The notes under the pieces were generated by a model that worked only from the letters and a program-made list of their open reading frames with translations, had not been told where the DNA came from and did not search any database. The position numbers and the translations under genes were made by a program. Source: Letharia columbiana (lineage: Eukaryota; Ascomycota; Lecanoromycetes; Lecanorales; Parmeliaceae). Taken from it: a stretch of 64,000 bases of DNA. This document shows positions 1 to 10,995 of this stretch, one piece after another (the stretch's first letter is position 1; each line of letters begins with the position of its first letter). The stretch is from the NCBI RefSeq assembly GCF_014066305.1, contig NW_023501070.1, positions 124,001 to 188,000 on the forward strand, written 5' to 3'.

Positions 1-311
1 GTAAATACGCTTGCACACGCTGATACCTTATATCCGACTCCCACCCCCTGTCGAGCTGCAGAGAGTGACCCGGGGGGCTTAAGCGGCGGGGGGGAAGCGC
101 AAATAAGTGCTCGCACAGCGTTCAAAAGGACGTCTTGCTTGGCATTAGGCCTTCAACAACTCCAACCCACAACGTGTGAAGTTATGTTCAGTCCTTGCCT
201 TGCTATGAAGCATATTGCATGCTCAGAGTGCTAGACTGCCAATTGGCCCGAGGCAAAATGATTCCTGTGTGATCCTCCTCTGGGTTAATCTCCCCTACAG
301 ATCACAGCCAC
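1..311. other. no gene recognised
   Basis: I see no coding pattern, RNA gene or repeat here. It is the 3' flank of the minus-strand methyltransferase gene. Confidence 0.5.
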
Positions 312-1372
312 TTAACTTTCGTCCACTATTCTGGCCGTACGATCATCGGTTGGAGCACGAATACTCCACTGTAGAACAAAGCGTTTATCCGCCCGTTGAT
401 CCCTCAACTCATCATAAGGAACGAGCTCTGCCTCAAACTCCAGCATTTTCGCATCCCACCCGGTAGCCCTCAACCACAGACGCCGAAATTGCGCGATCGT
501 ATGGCGCATACCCTTGCCCTCGGGCTGTCGAAAGCGATTTGTCGCCTCCTCCTCATCATCTTCGAGACCCACTTGGCGACCCCATACCGTTCCGCCCGGC
601 TTCACGAGGAATGTCAGCGCTTGGATGAAGGCTTCCTGCTGGGTTTCGTCGAATAGATGGATAACGTTGGCAGAGTGGACGAAGTCAAACTGGCCGGCTA
701 GGTCCTTGCGCTTTGTGAAGTTGCTCGGGTCTAGCACATCGGCCTCGTGAAACTGGACCCCAAGATCTTGTGGGCGATGGTTGTAGAGAGTATACCCGAG
801 GTTGATGGAGCCTAGCCGGATTAGCATATCACGTGTCTTGAAACGCTTCATCACCTACGAATCTCACGATCAAGTCCTGTGATGCTCTACCCATACTAAG
901 GTCAGTCTTTGAATCCCAATGTTCGGTACTTGAGCATGCTAATGACTTACGTGAGCAGGGTAGCCATCTGCTATCAATGTTCGGATATCAGTTCCCATGC
1001 AACACCCGACGTCGATCAAGGTCTTCTTCGCCGTATCGGCAACTTCAGCAAGTATCTGGCGATACTTGAAATGTCGGTCAATCCGAGACTCTGCAAATAA
1101 GTACTGGGTGATACACGTGAAGGGTGCAATCTGTCAACCACTTGTCAGCATAATGGCAAACATCTCTGAAGGATTTACAATCTCACCCTCATAGCTTCTT
1201 TGCGGACGTGGTGGATCCGCTGACTTATCATCGCCGCGCCCTCTCCCGCCCTGGTAGAGAATCTGTTGTGTAAAGCAATGGTATCGTCTTCCCGTTTTAA
1301 AACAACAGTCTCGAAATCAAGGGATCTGTGAATTTTCCAGTAGAAAGGGATACCTTTATTACGCTCTTCCAT
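312..1372 (-). CDS. SAM-dependent methyltransferase (fungal, 4 exons)
   Basis: Likely a small-molecule methyltransferase; the substrate is unknown. Model, 5' to 3' on the minus strand: 1372-1187, 1130-951, 886-868 and 811-312, giving about 294 aa, the usual length of stand-alone fungal enzymes of this type. The introns are 56, 64 and 56 bp with GTGAGA, GTAAGT and GTGAGA donors. The spliced protein shows the family's N-terminal HHVRKEAMR and IAPFTC stretch, SAM motif I in LIDVGCCMGTDIR (residues about 100-112), then LDRSINLGYTLY, EADVLD, FDFVHSANVIHLF and KPGGTVWGRQ. Exon 3 is only 19 bp. I chose ATG 1372 for its family-like length, but the frame is open upstream into the kinase gene. The family often occurs in secondary-metabolite clusters; no synthase is visible here. 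Confidence 0.8.
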
Positions 1373-1436
1373 AGCATCAGAGAGTAGACTGGCCACGAGG
1401 ATCCCACTGGCCCTAGGAAATGGCCTGTGAGCAGTA

Positions 1437-2695
1437 TCACGGATGGGCTCCGCTCTCGACCCGTGCAAAATGCGTCTCTTTCCACTGAAGGAGATCAGTT
1501 GCTGGTTCCCTGGTTCTGGTGCTGCACGTGGAAGAGATACTTCCTCCTGTAAAACACTCTGGGGCCAGTTGCTCCAGCCAAAACATTCAGAGAGTACGGC
1601 CCTCATTTCCGTTGCGAGTCGAACCCCGATAGCTAGATTGAGGTAGAAAACGTCTGACCTTGTCGAGTAGTCCCTCGAGAGCAGTGCACAACAGAAAAGG
1701 CCACACGCAAGTGTCTCCTCGGCGGTATCTCTTTGCGATGGAGCCATTTGCTCGAGCATCTTGAGTATGGGTCTGAGGACGTACTCGAGCTTGATGCCGG
1801 CGAGGGTCTTCCACAAGGGTTCCAAAGCCAAACCGTAGTCGATGGATATACAATCTTTTCCAGTTTTCCAATCTACCCAGATACTGCCACTGTCGTCCTT
1901 GTGGAGAATATCGTCGTACAAGAGATCAGCGTACATTGCATCGAAGAAGCCGTCCAGATAGATAGATTTTGCCAGATCCAAGAAAGGTGTGTGAAAACCA
2001 GTCACTTCGTAATCAATATAGAGCAAAGATGGTGGACTCATGTCCAAAGAAACTAGAACATTTCCTCCGTGTCCGTCCCCAAAGCCGAAGGCGCACGGGA
2101 GAGACTGAAGTCCGGCAGGTCTTTCCGGGTCGAGAATGTGAGTGGCACGGTCAAGGTGGTACCGCAAAGTTCCATGGCTTTGGCCATTGATGCTGATAGG
2201 TATGTCTAGAAAGTTCTCCAAAGACACACGACTGTTGGAAGCACCCTCAAGAAAGCTGGGACTGCAGGTGCCATAAAATTCCAGAAACCGGCGATGATGT
2301 TGAAGGCGTTTATGATAAAGAGTGTGGATTTATTGCTCAGAGCAATTGATAGGTGACATTTTATGCCCGAAGGATCTTTGGTAAGCTGCCAAAACATCAC
2401 TGGCTCGGCGAAGGTCGAGATCAATGAACCATTCATCTGAACGGTAATACAGCTCTTCCAGATGGTCAGAGACAGGGCTTTGCCTATGATAGTACCGAAG
2501 GCGAACTTCGTTCAATGTCTCGCCTTGGAAGCGCTTGAAGAATATATCCCTTTTATGTTCATCGACAGCAAGAACGATCTGTATAGTCTCGACAGGGAAA
2601 TACTGCCTGAGGCTTTGAAGTGCTTCTACCTCGAGCAGCGCAGAAATTGAATTCTTTATGTAGACCTGCTGCCAGGTCTGATCCGTATTTCTCAT
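1437..2695 (-). pseudogene. APH/choline-kinase-like phosphotransferase with in-frame stop
   Basis: The protein resembles the aminoglycoside phosphotransferase-type kinase fold of fungi. The ATG at 2695 has a good context (cacaATG). The catalytic-loop motif FGDGHGGNVLVS and the metal-binding LLYIDYEVTG are present. Upstream, LYHKRL and RRFLEFYG fit the helical region of the same fold. A TAA at 2330-2332 lies in frame between these parts. A 96-bp intron with a weak GTCACC donor could remove it, but would also remove family-like sequence, so I favour a nonsense mutation or read error. At the 3' end an intron at 1540-1485 (GTATCT donor, CTGAT branch, TTCAG acceptor) leads to a 15-residue tail and TGA at 1439-1437. 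Without splicing, the frame runs into the methyltransferase, whose ATG is about 65 bp downstream. Confidence 0.6.
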
Positions 2696-2761
2696 TGTGT
2701 CTGCGTAGCGGCCGTTGGAGTTTGATGAGAAAGCTGTGCGGCGTAATTCTGTTGGATCACC

Positions 2762-3767
2762 TCAAATCATGTTTGCTTTAGCGTAGGAAGGACTTGCAGG
2801 CCAACGCAGGTCGTCCTTCGCTGAGGTTGTACATTTTTGTGGACATAATGGGCCGAGGATCACATCCCGGTACCCTTTCGTGTTCTCGGCCGCTCGTCTC
2901 GCGCCGACGGGACTGGACATGTAGGAAGACCCCTGTGCCAAAGAAATGTCATTAGATTGATGGGCTATCATCCCGGTCGCACCCACAGCATCTGATGCTT
3001 CCAGATTCATTTTCACCATCTCAGCTTGAAGCTTGCTCTTGTAAGCAGAGCTGATAGCATGGACTCGGTAGAAGAACGGTACTATGCTTAGCGACTCGGG
3101 GGTTCTTGAAAGCAGCTGCCATTTCCGAATGATCATGGCTTTGAGAGTTGTTGTAAAGCCTGGCTCGTGTTCAAAAAGGCATAGAGATGTCAGAAACAAG
3201 TCGCAGGAAACACCTGGGCTAACGGTCTTGATCGTTGCGGTATTTGAAGATTTTGGAGACCCCAATGCTGTTTTTTGTAAGAAATCAAAATCGCAAAGGA
3301 TGTGCAAATCTTCGGTTGCGCGAATCGGTTGATAGATGTGAAGTCGAGGACCATGTTCAGGGTCAGAAAGTACTGTGAAGCGCCGGACTTTGTGCGATCA
3401 ACAGTCCAAGGTGCGATGAGATCGACGCGGATACTGCTCGCTCGAGAGATTCCTTGGACCATAGCTTGATAGTTCGCTTCGATCCTTCCGCCGTCCATCC
3501 TGAAAATCGCAGGATCTCCCATTGTTTCCGCAACATTGGATCTTCAGGCACCTAGATATGGATGAGGACAGAGCGATTTGCCAAGATGGAAAGGAAATCC
3601 ATTACCTTCATCGATGGGCACTCCTCTTTCTCGATTCGCAACATGGCGCACAGCTCGGCTCGGAAGTCTCTGATCAGTCTCACTATGCTTTCCTTTGTCT
3701 CCAAGAACCCGAAGCCATCCCAATCTGTATCGTTTTCGACTCTATGTAGGGTTGTCCCTGTTTGCTG
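2762..3767 (-). pseudogene. unrecognised protein, 5' end missing, probable frameshift
   Basis: I do not recognise this family. A coding-like stretch starts just below the NUDIX stop codon (VENDTDWDGFGFLE, then SIVRLIRDFRAELCAML). It is joined across a canonical 54-bp intron (3605-3552, GTAATG to CTAG) to VPEDPMLRKQWEIL and then SISSHLGLLIAQSPALH. At about 3365-3375 the frame must shift by one base to continue as DPEHGPRLHIYQ and TEDLHILCDFDFLQ, then open to the stop at 2762. No ATG opens the 5' part: in frame, the NUDIX TAA precedes it directly. Either an unseen intron supplies the start and the shift, or this is a broken gene. The hydrophilic, helix-rich composition suggests a cytosolic protein. 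Confidence 0.4.
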
Positions 3768-4424
3768 TTAGACAATACTACCACCGAGCGATATGGAGAG
3801 GAAACCCAAGGCTTGCCTATCAACGGATCCATCGAGGTATGCATCGCGCAATTCAGGGACTGGTAGAGCTAACGGTAGATGCGGACGAGGGACGGCCTCC
3901 AAAGCTTTCTCAACAATCTTTCTGTCATCGGCAAAGGAGCATCTTGAAGGTGCGTCTTCCATGGGCACCCATTCTACATCAAACTCTTCTCCCTCTTCTT
4001 GTGTGTCGGCCATCTGATGGCTGCATGAATCGACCTCGGAGATGTACCAGAAAATGATCTTGCGGACGCCTTGGTTCATTCGCTGTTGAACAGCAATCGG
4101 TTCGGTATGTTTTGGGTCACTGAGTCCCTGCGCTTTGGTGGGAAGCTGGTGTTTGAATAGATGACACTCGTATCCTGACTCTTCCATGGTCTCCCGAATC
4201 GCTGCAGCTTCCAAGGTCTCTCCGACATCCTTCCTCCCTTTCGGTAACATGTACTCTCCCTTTGGCCGATAGTACAGTAGGAGGACCAAGCCCTTGGGGA
4301 TGTCGATAGGCACAGTTCCACTGCTAAGCACAAAACCATCCGAGAAATCCACGAAACGATTCATGTCTGGAAAGGCGAGAGGACAGGTGACTACTTCGAA
4401 AGGATGAACCCACGAAGACGGCAA
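3768..4424 (-). CDS. NUDIX hydrolase domain protein
   Basis: This single-exon protein of 218 aa likely hydrolyses a nucleoside-diphosphate-linked substrate that cannot be predicted. The NUDIX box begins GRKDVGETLEAAAIRETMEE and ends SGY (about residues 62-84), fitting GX5EX7REUXEEXGU except that U of REU is Thr. The metal-binding glutamates REXXEE are present. Before the box is an LVLLLYYRPKGEYMLPKG strand-loop; after it come FWYISEV and FDVEWVPMEDA, as in the rest of a NUDIX fold. The start MPSSWVHPFEV is the first Met in the frame; an upstream exon is possible. There is no signal peptide. The downstream unrecognised gene continues in the same frame after the stop. Confidence 0.75.
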   Translation of the reverse strand: MPSSWVHPFEVVTCPLAFPDMNRFVDFSDGFVLSSGTVPIDIPKGLVLLLYYRPKGEYMLPKGRKDVGETLEAAAIRETMEESGYECHLFKHQLPTKAQGLSDPKHTEPIAVQQRMNQGVRKIIFWYISEVDSCSHQMADTQEEGEEFDVEWVPMEDAPSRCSFADDRKIVEKALEAVPRPHLPLALPVPELRDAYLDGSVDRQALGFLSISLGGSIV

Positions 4425-5971
4425 CTTCTTCAGAAAGCCTTAGAGCGAAATGTGAACTAAAAGAATGTCAGCAAAATGTACATCAATGTACGTCTAAGCC
4501 TACCAAAAAAGCAGAGAGACACTTGCAGGACTTGATCTTGATCGGAGTATGGAAGAGCGGGCTCAAAACTGTCGAGCGTTGTGAGCGAATGTTGGGTGGC
4601 AGAGAAGCGGTCGGACCACGCTCCTATCTAGCAGGGTTGCCACTGTAATGACTCAGCGCATTTGATAAAGTTCGAACGAAAGTGTTGCCAGCCAACCATT
4701 TAAATTGAGGGGTACTTTTGTATTAAAGAATGTGTTGAAAGATGCGGGAACCCGTTCCTTATATATCGCGGGCTTCGTTGCCACCGTGATAAGGCCCTGG
4801 AAATTAATCGTGGGAAGAATTATTCAAGCTAATCCTTGGAGTCGCCTCTTAAAAGGGTAAGAAATATATGGGTGATTGATGGCCAGTACCCTCCAACTGC
4901 CAGGTCCCAACGAGTCACCTTGCTACCTCGAAGTATCTTGACATAGTTCCACAAGAACAGAAACTCCTCGTAGGTGGTCCACCCACTGCGTCGAGGTCAG
5001 GCTTGTTGCTCCTGCGTTCAAATGATTTATTCCTAATCGCAGGAATCCTTTCGCTGGCGGTTCAAGACCAGACCGTATCTGCTCTGGAGGCGTGTTTGGC
5101 ACCACAAAGGAGCACTCGAAGGCTACAGAAACTGAAGTCAGTCTTTTCATGCCTGAAATTGAGACAGTGGGAAGTGGCAACATTTGAGCATAGGAAAGCG
5201 AATACGCCGTACGCAGAGGATTCTTCAGTCAATGGAATTCTTATGTGCAAATCAACAAGCAACTATCATCTCACGTGGACCAGTTGAGATACTCTGGAAA
5301 TGCCCGTCAACGCCTGCTGGTGCCTGGAAGACTTGATCTGCCAATCGGAACTCTTGACGCTAGAGCCAGATGACCGAGGTTTACCCATTTCAACAGGCTA
5401 CCACACCTTTTTGGCCACCTTTATGCCACTTGACTTCCATCTCTGCTACAAGCGAACAGCAAGAATCAGACGGTGTTGTGGCGTGAACGGTGGTAGAACA
5501 GCATCTTGGAAGAGAGCAGCATAGGAATTGGATCGCCCTTAATAGTCGCTTTGGCAGCCCAATAGTCGCTTGTGAAGCATCTTTCGTCAACGTTTTGAAG
5601 ACTGCTCCACAAAGACTCTCTCCGAAGGGTCATGCATTGATCGGCGGCTCGAACCGAGCGTGCTTCTTGGATAGAAGCCTACAACAGTATGAATTTTGCC
5701 GAATCACGAGACTCTCTCATGGAGCTGCAGTCCGATTTCCTCGCATGATCTGGCTGCCGGGTGAGATGCCGACTCTGCAGTGCGTGGTTGCCTTCCTAAA
5801 AGGGGTATTGCAACCCCGAGGAAGCGCGAATTCGATCCCGGCTTCACGAGATTGAAATGCTGGGTACAATTCCCCAAGAGGGGTGTTGATTCGACAGGAA
5901 AGATCAAGGGTTAATTTTGATCGACCATTGCATCGCGAGTTTCGCGGAGCCACAATTTAGTCCGTGCGTCG
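4425..5971. other. no gene recognised
   Basis: Short open frames occur on both strands, but none shows a family motif or a convincing splice chain. The motif aatagtcgctt occurs twice close together near 5540-5570. A TTATATAT stretch lies near 4760, but no gene start follows it convincingly. Confidence 0.4.
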
Positions 5972-7690
5972 ATGCCAAAACGTCTAGTCATGACATCGCA
6001 CCTTGTAAACATCTTGCTGCTTGGGTCTTCCGTCCTGACGGCTCTTTCATCTCCTGTGCCCAGAGCCTCGTCCACGTGCGAGAAGACGCAAGTGGCCATA
6101 CTCGGCGCCGGCGTTGCTGGAATTACCACTGCTGTAAGCTTTTGTTCCTGTTCAAAAATCCTTCACTTCTACTCCTATGATGTCAGCAAGCATTAGCCAA
6201 CAACTCCGTCACCGATTTTCTCATCGTCGAATACAACAGCGAGATCGGAGGTCGCTGCAGACATACGCCTTTCGGAAAAGACGAGCAGGGTAAATCTTAT
6301 ACCATCGAGCTGGGAGCTAACTGGCTATCTTATGTCCAGTTGGCAATTTTGCTAAATATACAGCTGACAGTGTTTGTAGATTGAAGGGATTGTTTCTCCT
6401 GGGTGCCCTACAAACCCGATCTGGACCTTGGTAATGAGTTACCAGCCAACTTCTACGAGCGTAATTCTGATCATTATCTTTCTCAGGTCCAGAGGTACAA
6501 TATGAGAAACTACTTCTCGAACTTCTCGTCGCTCTTAACCTATGATACGAATGGTCCAGTGGATTACCTTGACAAGCTCTAGAGATGCTTACTCGATCGT
6601 CGAGCAAGATGCGGGAAACATACTTCTCGAGAATTTACAAGATAGAAGCTTTCGTGCTGCGTTGAACCTTGCTGGATGGAGGCCAATGGGTGATGCCCGG
6701 GCCCAAGCTGTAGAATGGTATCAGCTGGACTTCGAATATGCACGAACACCTGTTAGTATACGCCTGACCCTCTTTTCTCCTTAAGGTTTCCATACCTTGG
6801 CTCCCTACCACACACGTGGGCTTTGCAGCTGGCGCAGGTTCAATTCGAAGGACGTTTCATCCGATAAATTTACCGTCGCCAAATATGTGAGGCCCTCATC
6901 GATTTCACAATGTGTGCGCGCTGACCCGTTGGAATGCAACCTTTTACGGCTTCTCCGAAGACAACAACTTCGTCGTCGATCAATGGGGATTCAATTCCTT
7001 CATCCATAGCCAGGCATCAGGATTCATGAAGACAAATGACAAGCGTCTAGGTCTGAACACTATTGTCAAGAACATCACATGGTCCGATCGAGGGGAAAAC
7101 ATACTCAATGCAGACGGGAGTTGTATCGACGCGGCCTACGCCATCTTGACCTTCTCGGTCGGCATTCTCCAGTCAGAAGATATCCGATTCAGCCCCGAGC
7201 TACCAGCCTGGAAGAAAAGTGCCATCCAAACCGTCGAAATGGGCATACACACCAAGATATTCCTCCAGTTCTCATCGGACCAAACCTTCCGGGACGAATC
7301 GACCGAACTCTTCCACCACGCTTCCCTCGACCAAGGGCCCCTACGCAGTGTGGCAATCCCTCGACCACGACTCCTTCCTCCCAGGCCGCGGCATCCTCTA
7401 CGTCACCGTCGTCCCCAATCAATCCTACGCCATCGACGCGCAAGACGACGACACCACGACGCGACAAGTCCTAGCCACGCTCCGAGAAATGCTCGGCGGG
7501 GACAAAGTCCCCGAACCCCCAGACATGCATGTATCCCCGCTGGGGCACATTCCCACGGGCCTGCGGCTCCTGATTGAATTAGCCCCCCCCCCCACCCCCG
7601 CGGGACTCACACGGGAAGGGCATCAAACCCTCCGCGCGAATAACAACGGCCGGCTGTGGTACGCGGGGGAACCCACGAGCGCGCAACGAG
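5972..7690 (+). pseudogene. flavin amine (polyamine) oxidase pseudogene
   Basis: Order and motifs match fungal FAD-dependent polyamine oxidases with an N-terminal signal sequence. The first exon has a hydrophobic leader followed by the dinucleotide-binding VAILGAGVAGITTA. A GTAAGC-TCAG intron leads to FLIVEYNSEIGGRCRH and ELGANW. Later pieces are SSLLTYDTNGPVDYLDKL, YSIVEQDAGNILLENLQD, FSEDNNFVVDQWGFNSFI, FSVGILQSEDIRFSPELP, VWQSLDHDSFLPG and GRLWYAGEPTSA. They lie in different frames. There is a stop plus shift after LDKL (about 6575), a shift near 7315 and another near 7520-7590, where YPRW appears only in an alternative frame and is followed by a C run. The stretch 6750-6905 does not read through, and the C-terminus after GEPTSA is lost. 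The gene cannot make an active enzyme. Confidence 0.85.
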
Positions 7691-8521
7691 GTGTGGGGGA
7701 TTCGCCGCCGGGGTTTCGGCTTAGATTGGGGTGGGTCTGTTTGGGGTGAGTTTCCTGGGGTGGTATCCCCTATAAATCCTTCACCCCGGACTCATCAGCT
7801 ATCAAGACATTGTATTTCCCAGCTCCCAGGGGATACGAGCACGGGCAACCGCCGCTTTAAAGTTCGTGAATAACATCACGGCTCAAGGAGTGTTGGGAGA
7901 ACTTAGGGATCGATCTCGAGGATCAAATTCGAGACTCCTGCACCAGAGTCAAGAAGGAGTCACGATCAGTCGAAGAGGCTATGGTTACCTCGGCAAGATT
8001 GGAGCGTTAAGTTGTAAGGACTTGTCACTGTTGCTGTTGGCCTGGGCATGTCCCCTTTTACAAGACATGTTGAGAGATCACTGCACCCCTTTGTGCTACT
8101 CCACGTACATATCACCTTTCCATTCGCTCTTCTTGAGATAAATAATTCTACTACAGATAAGCTTGCGAGGTACTGTCGTGGGCTCTGCAAGAAGCAAGCA
8201 GAGAACGAGCAGTCGGATCCGGCTTTGAGCAAGGATTCATTAAGTAGCAACCACGCATAGGTCAATGCTAAGCTGTATCCAAGTCATAGACAATTGCTTT
8301 ATTGATCGAAGTATCTAGGCGCTCCTAGGGTCTATGAATGTATCGAAGCGTATGACCGCGCTAAGTCGCTACGACTTTCTTGCTCCAACGCTGGATTCTC
8401 ATCAACGGATTCAGCCCCAGTGCAGCATTTGCCTCCGGATAAAGACCATGGCACAAAACCACGTGAGCGACAGCAAATTCCTCTAATGCCATGCGATAGG
8501 ACGGAACTGGCCCTTCCCTTT
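7691..8521. other. no gene recognised
   Basis: This is the intergenic stretch between the oxidase pseudogene and the first F-box gene. I see no motif, repeat or RNA gene. Confidence 0.4.
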
Positions 8522-9916
8522 CTATTCTTCATTTCGGAAGCGCAGCTCGAATCCTGCATCCTCACAAGACTTTCGCAGCTTGTCCGTGTTTTGGCTGAAC
8601 CAGTGGGGCCAGTGTACATCCCGAGACACACAATAGCAGACCTTCTCAAGGTTGGGCAAACGATCCGGTCTGAAAAGCACCAACTCTTGGATCGTACTCT
8701 CAATTTGTGAAACGTGCTCGACCTCAATGTCATGGATACTGAGCTTTTGGATAGATTCTGGTAGCGCACATGCAAAAGTCTCCATAGAATAACCCGTTCC
8801 CCTCCAGAAGAGCGAAAAGCTCAGGGTCAGCTCTTTCAGAACCTTGAAGTCTTGGAGATTCTCAATGGGTCCTTTAGGCTCATTAACGCTACGGAGGCCC
8901 AACACATTGAGGGATCGTTGGGCGTGTGCCGACAACACTTTGCATATCCCTGCCGGGTCCCACCATACCTCGTCACCACGTCCTTCATCATGTTTGTCGT
9001 GACTGTAGCTGAAGGTTTGCAATGCCTTCAGACCGTGCAGAAACTCTCCCAGTTGTTCAAGGCTGATGTAGCACCATTTGAAGCCCAGATCGGTGATATT
9101 CGAGGAGTGTGGCAAGAGACAGCTGAAGTCATGGGAATGACCATAAGCAGTGATGTATACACCGTAGAGCGACTTGAGCGACGGTATTGTAGCCAGGAAT
9201 GCCAACAAGTCGAGCGGACGCAATTCGGGATTGATAAAGTACTCCTCAAACTGTATGTTGATTTGCTCGAGACAACTGAGTATCGGAGTGTCCTCTATGC
9301 AATCTGTTCTGATTCGCTCGATCACCTCTCGAAGTTGATGCACCACCTCGCTCCACCATTGAAACTTGATCGATTTGATCCTTGGAAGGAGAATGAGCAG
9401 AAGGCGTATGATAGGACCCTCGTGCCCTGATTCGAGCTCTTCGATCCATGTTTCCAGCTTCCCTGGAAGCACGTATCTCGACAAAGCCTGCTTGAACAGG
9501 ACGAATTGCTCTTGAGTATACGGGCGGTGCTCATGCCGCTCACGCGAAGGGTCGGGAATCATAGATTCCCATTCAAGAAACCAGCCGTCTAAGCGAAGTT
9601 CCTTTATGTAAAGCGCCATCCGACGGTTGGCCAGGACATCGATCAGCAAATTTGAGAAACTGTCGCCTAGGGTACAGTTTGTTCGGATTAGGTAGTCCAA
9701 ATAGTCGAATTCAAACCGGCACCCAAAGAACGCCGCCTTTCCAATATCGTCAAAGTCGCTATAGCGTACCCTCAGCTCCCGGTGCTCCTTCAGAAGCGGC
9801 AAAGCCACGGCGTAAAACCTCTTAGAAATTAGGGAAAAGTTCTCGATGTCCTCTGGCATGACATATGTCATGACCTCACGAACTAGTTCGTTTGGTAGAT
9901 CTGGAAAGCGTGCCAT
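8522..9916 (-). CDS. F-box protein, single exon
   Basis: This 464-aa protein begins MARFPDLPNELVREVMTYV followed by DIENFSLISKRFYAVALPLL, a clear F-box (residues about 4-45) that would bind Skp1 in an SCF ubiquitin ligase. The rest is a weak leucine-rich fold with repeated strand-helix units such as SNITDLGFKWCYI, LKALQTFSYS, RSLNVLGLRSV and LKELTLSFSLF, the likely substrate-binding part. The start has an ideal context (ccaccATGG). The frame is uninterrupted and no intron is needed. It is one of three intact F-box genes in the window; the target is unknown. The minisatellite lies just upstream of its start. Confidence 0.85.
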   Translation of the reverse strand: MARFPDLPNELVREVMTYVMPEDIENFSLISKRFYAVALPLLKEHRELRVRYSDFDDIGKAAFFGCRFEFDYLDYLIRTNCTLGDSFSNLLIDVLANRRMALYIKELRLDGWFLEWESMIPDPSRERHEHRPYTQEQFVLFKQALSRYVLPGKLETWIEELESGHEGPIIRLLLILLPRIKSIKFQWWSEVVHQLREVIERIRTDCIEDTPILSCLEQINIQFEEYFINPELRPLDLLAFLATIPSLKSLYGVYITAYGHSHDFSCLLPHSSNITDLGFKWCYISLEQLGEFLHGLKALQTFSYSHDKHDEGRGDEVWWDPAGICKVLSAHAQRSLNVLGLRSVNEPKGPIENLQDFKVLKELTLSFSLFWRGTGYSMETFACALPESIQKLSIHDIEVEHVSQIESTIQELVLFRPDRLPNLEKVCYCVSRDVHWPHWFSQNTDKLRKSCEDAGFELRFRNEE

Positions 9917-10995
9917 GGTGGAAGTCTTAGAAACATATTTAGTGGATTTGAGACATCTGATGGTCAGTGGATCTCTTACCTCTGTACTGTGCGCTTAGTG
10001 GGGGAGGTTGAAGGTTGACAATGTTGTTGCTGCCACGAGGTTGGTGTTGCCTCTGTGCCACGTCCTCAGTGAGGTGAGGTGGAGGGTAAGATTTGACTGG
10101 CGTTGTTTTTATGGTGAGGATGTTGTCATCTCCATACTATGGCTTCAGCAAAGCGGGGCGGACGTCAACCGATGTTTTTGCTGTAATGAGGTTGGTGTTA
10201 CCTCTGTACTATGCCTTCAATGAGAAAGAGCAGAAGGTGGAGGTTGACTGATGCCGTTGTTGCTGTAATGAGGTTGGTGTACGCTCAATGAAAGAGGCTG
10301 GAGGCCGACTGGCGTGGTTATTGTAATGAAATCAACACTACACCTATACTGTGCGCTCAGTGAGTGAGGGTTGAGGTTGACCGGTGTGGTTGCTGGAATG
10401 TGGTTGCTGGATGTGTTTGGTGTCAACGACCTCCGATAGGTAAAGTGTTAAAGCTCTGACCATTACTCAATCGGAATGATGAAGGGATACGGCTCACTTG
10501 CTGCTTACGAGCAGTGGACGTTGGTATATTCACGGTGCACTTTCGACTGAGCGACTAAAAAAAGTATCGAAGGTTCGGCGGAAGAGCCGGGTTAAGTCGA
10601 TATTACTGAGGTTGTTAAAGGCTGGCGGTTTGCAGCTTCGAGTCATTCAAGGGGTAAAACTTCTCAATACTTTTGCTTTTGAAGGTCTCTGTCTATCAAG
10701 TATGGAAACAACTAGCTATGTGAGCGAGTTACAAGGGGTCAATGGAAGAACGAATATGTTGCACCTTACTGATCGGTATCTGTTGCCCCTGGACAGAATG
10801 ATTATTCATGGATGACATACCCCCAGAGGTGCAACAAACACTAAGGAACTGATGAGAGGCCTTGAGTCTTCTAGGGACTGCGTGTCTTGGAGACCAATGA
10901 TCCAGTACTGCTGATGTACCCAAACGATTTCGATGTGCAATATCGAATGCTTTTGACAGCCTCTAACCCTCCGACAATATCCACATCCTCGTATC
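9917..10995. other. intergenic region with minisatellite, no gene
   Basis: Between the two F-box genes the first half is occupied by the imperfect tandem repeat listed separately. The second half (10430-10995) shows short open frames only and no recognisable product. Confidence 0.5.
9985..10420. repeat. imperfect minisatellite, unit about 80-115 bp
   Basis: The same phrases recur in order: ctgtactgtgcgctcagtg, then ggaggttgaaggttgac, a g-t-rich linker such as gttgttgctg, then gaggttggtgt. Copies are visible from about 9990, 10060, 10190, 10270 and 10345, each with substitutions and length changes. Drift between units suggests an old array. It sits upstream of the first F-box gene start. Confidence 0.7.

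Noticed and set aside
2206..2436. Minus-strand frame of 76 codons overlapping the kinase
   Set aside because: The kinase frame through the same bases has family-like sequence; this frame is a shadow.
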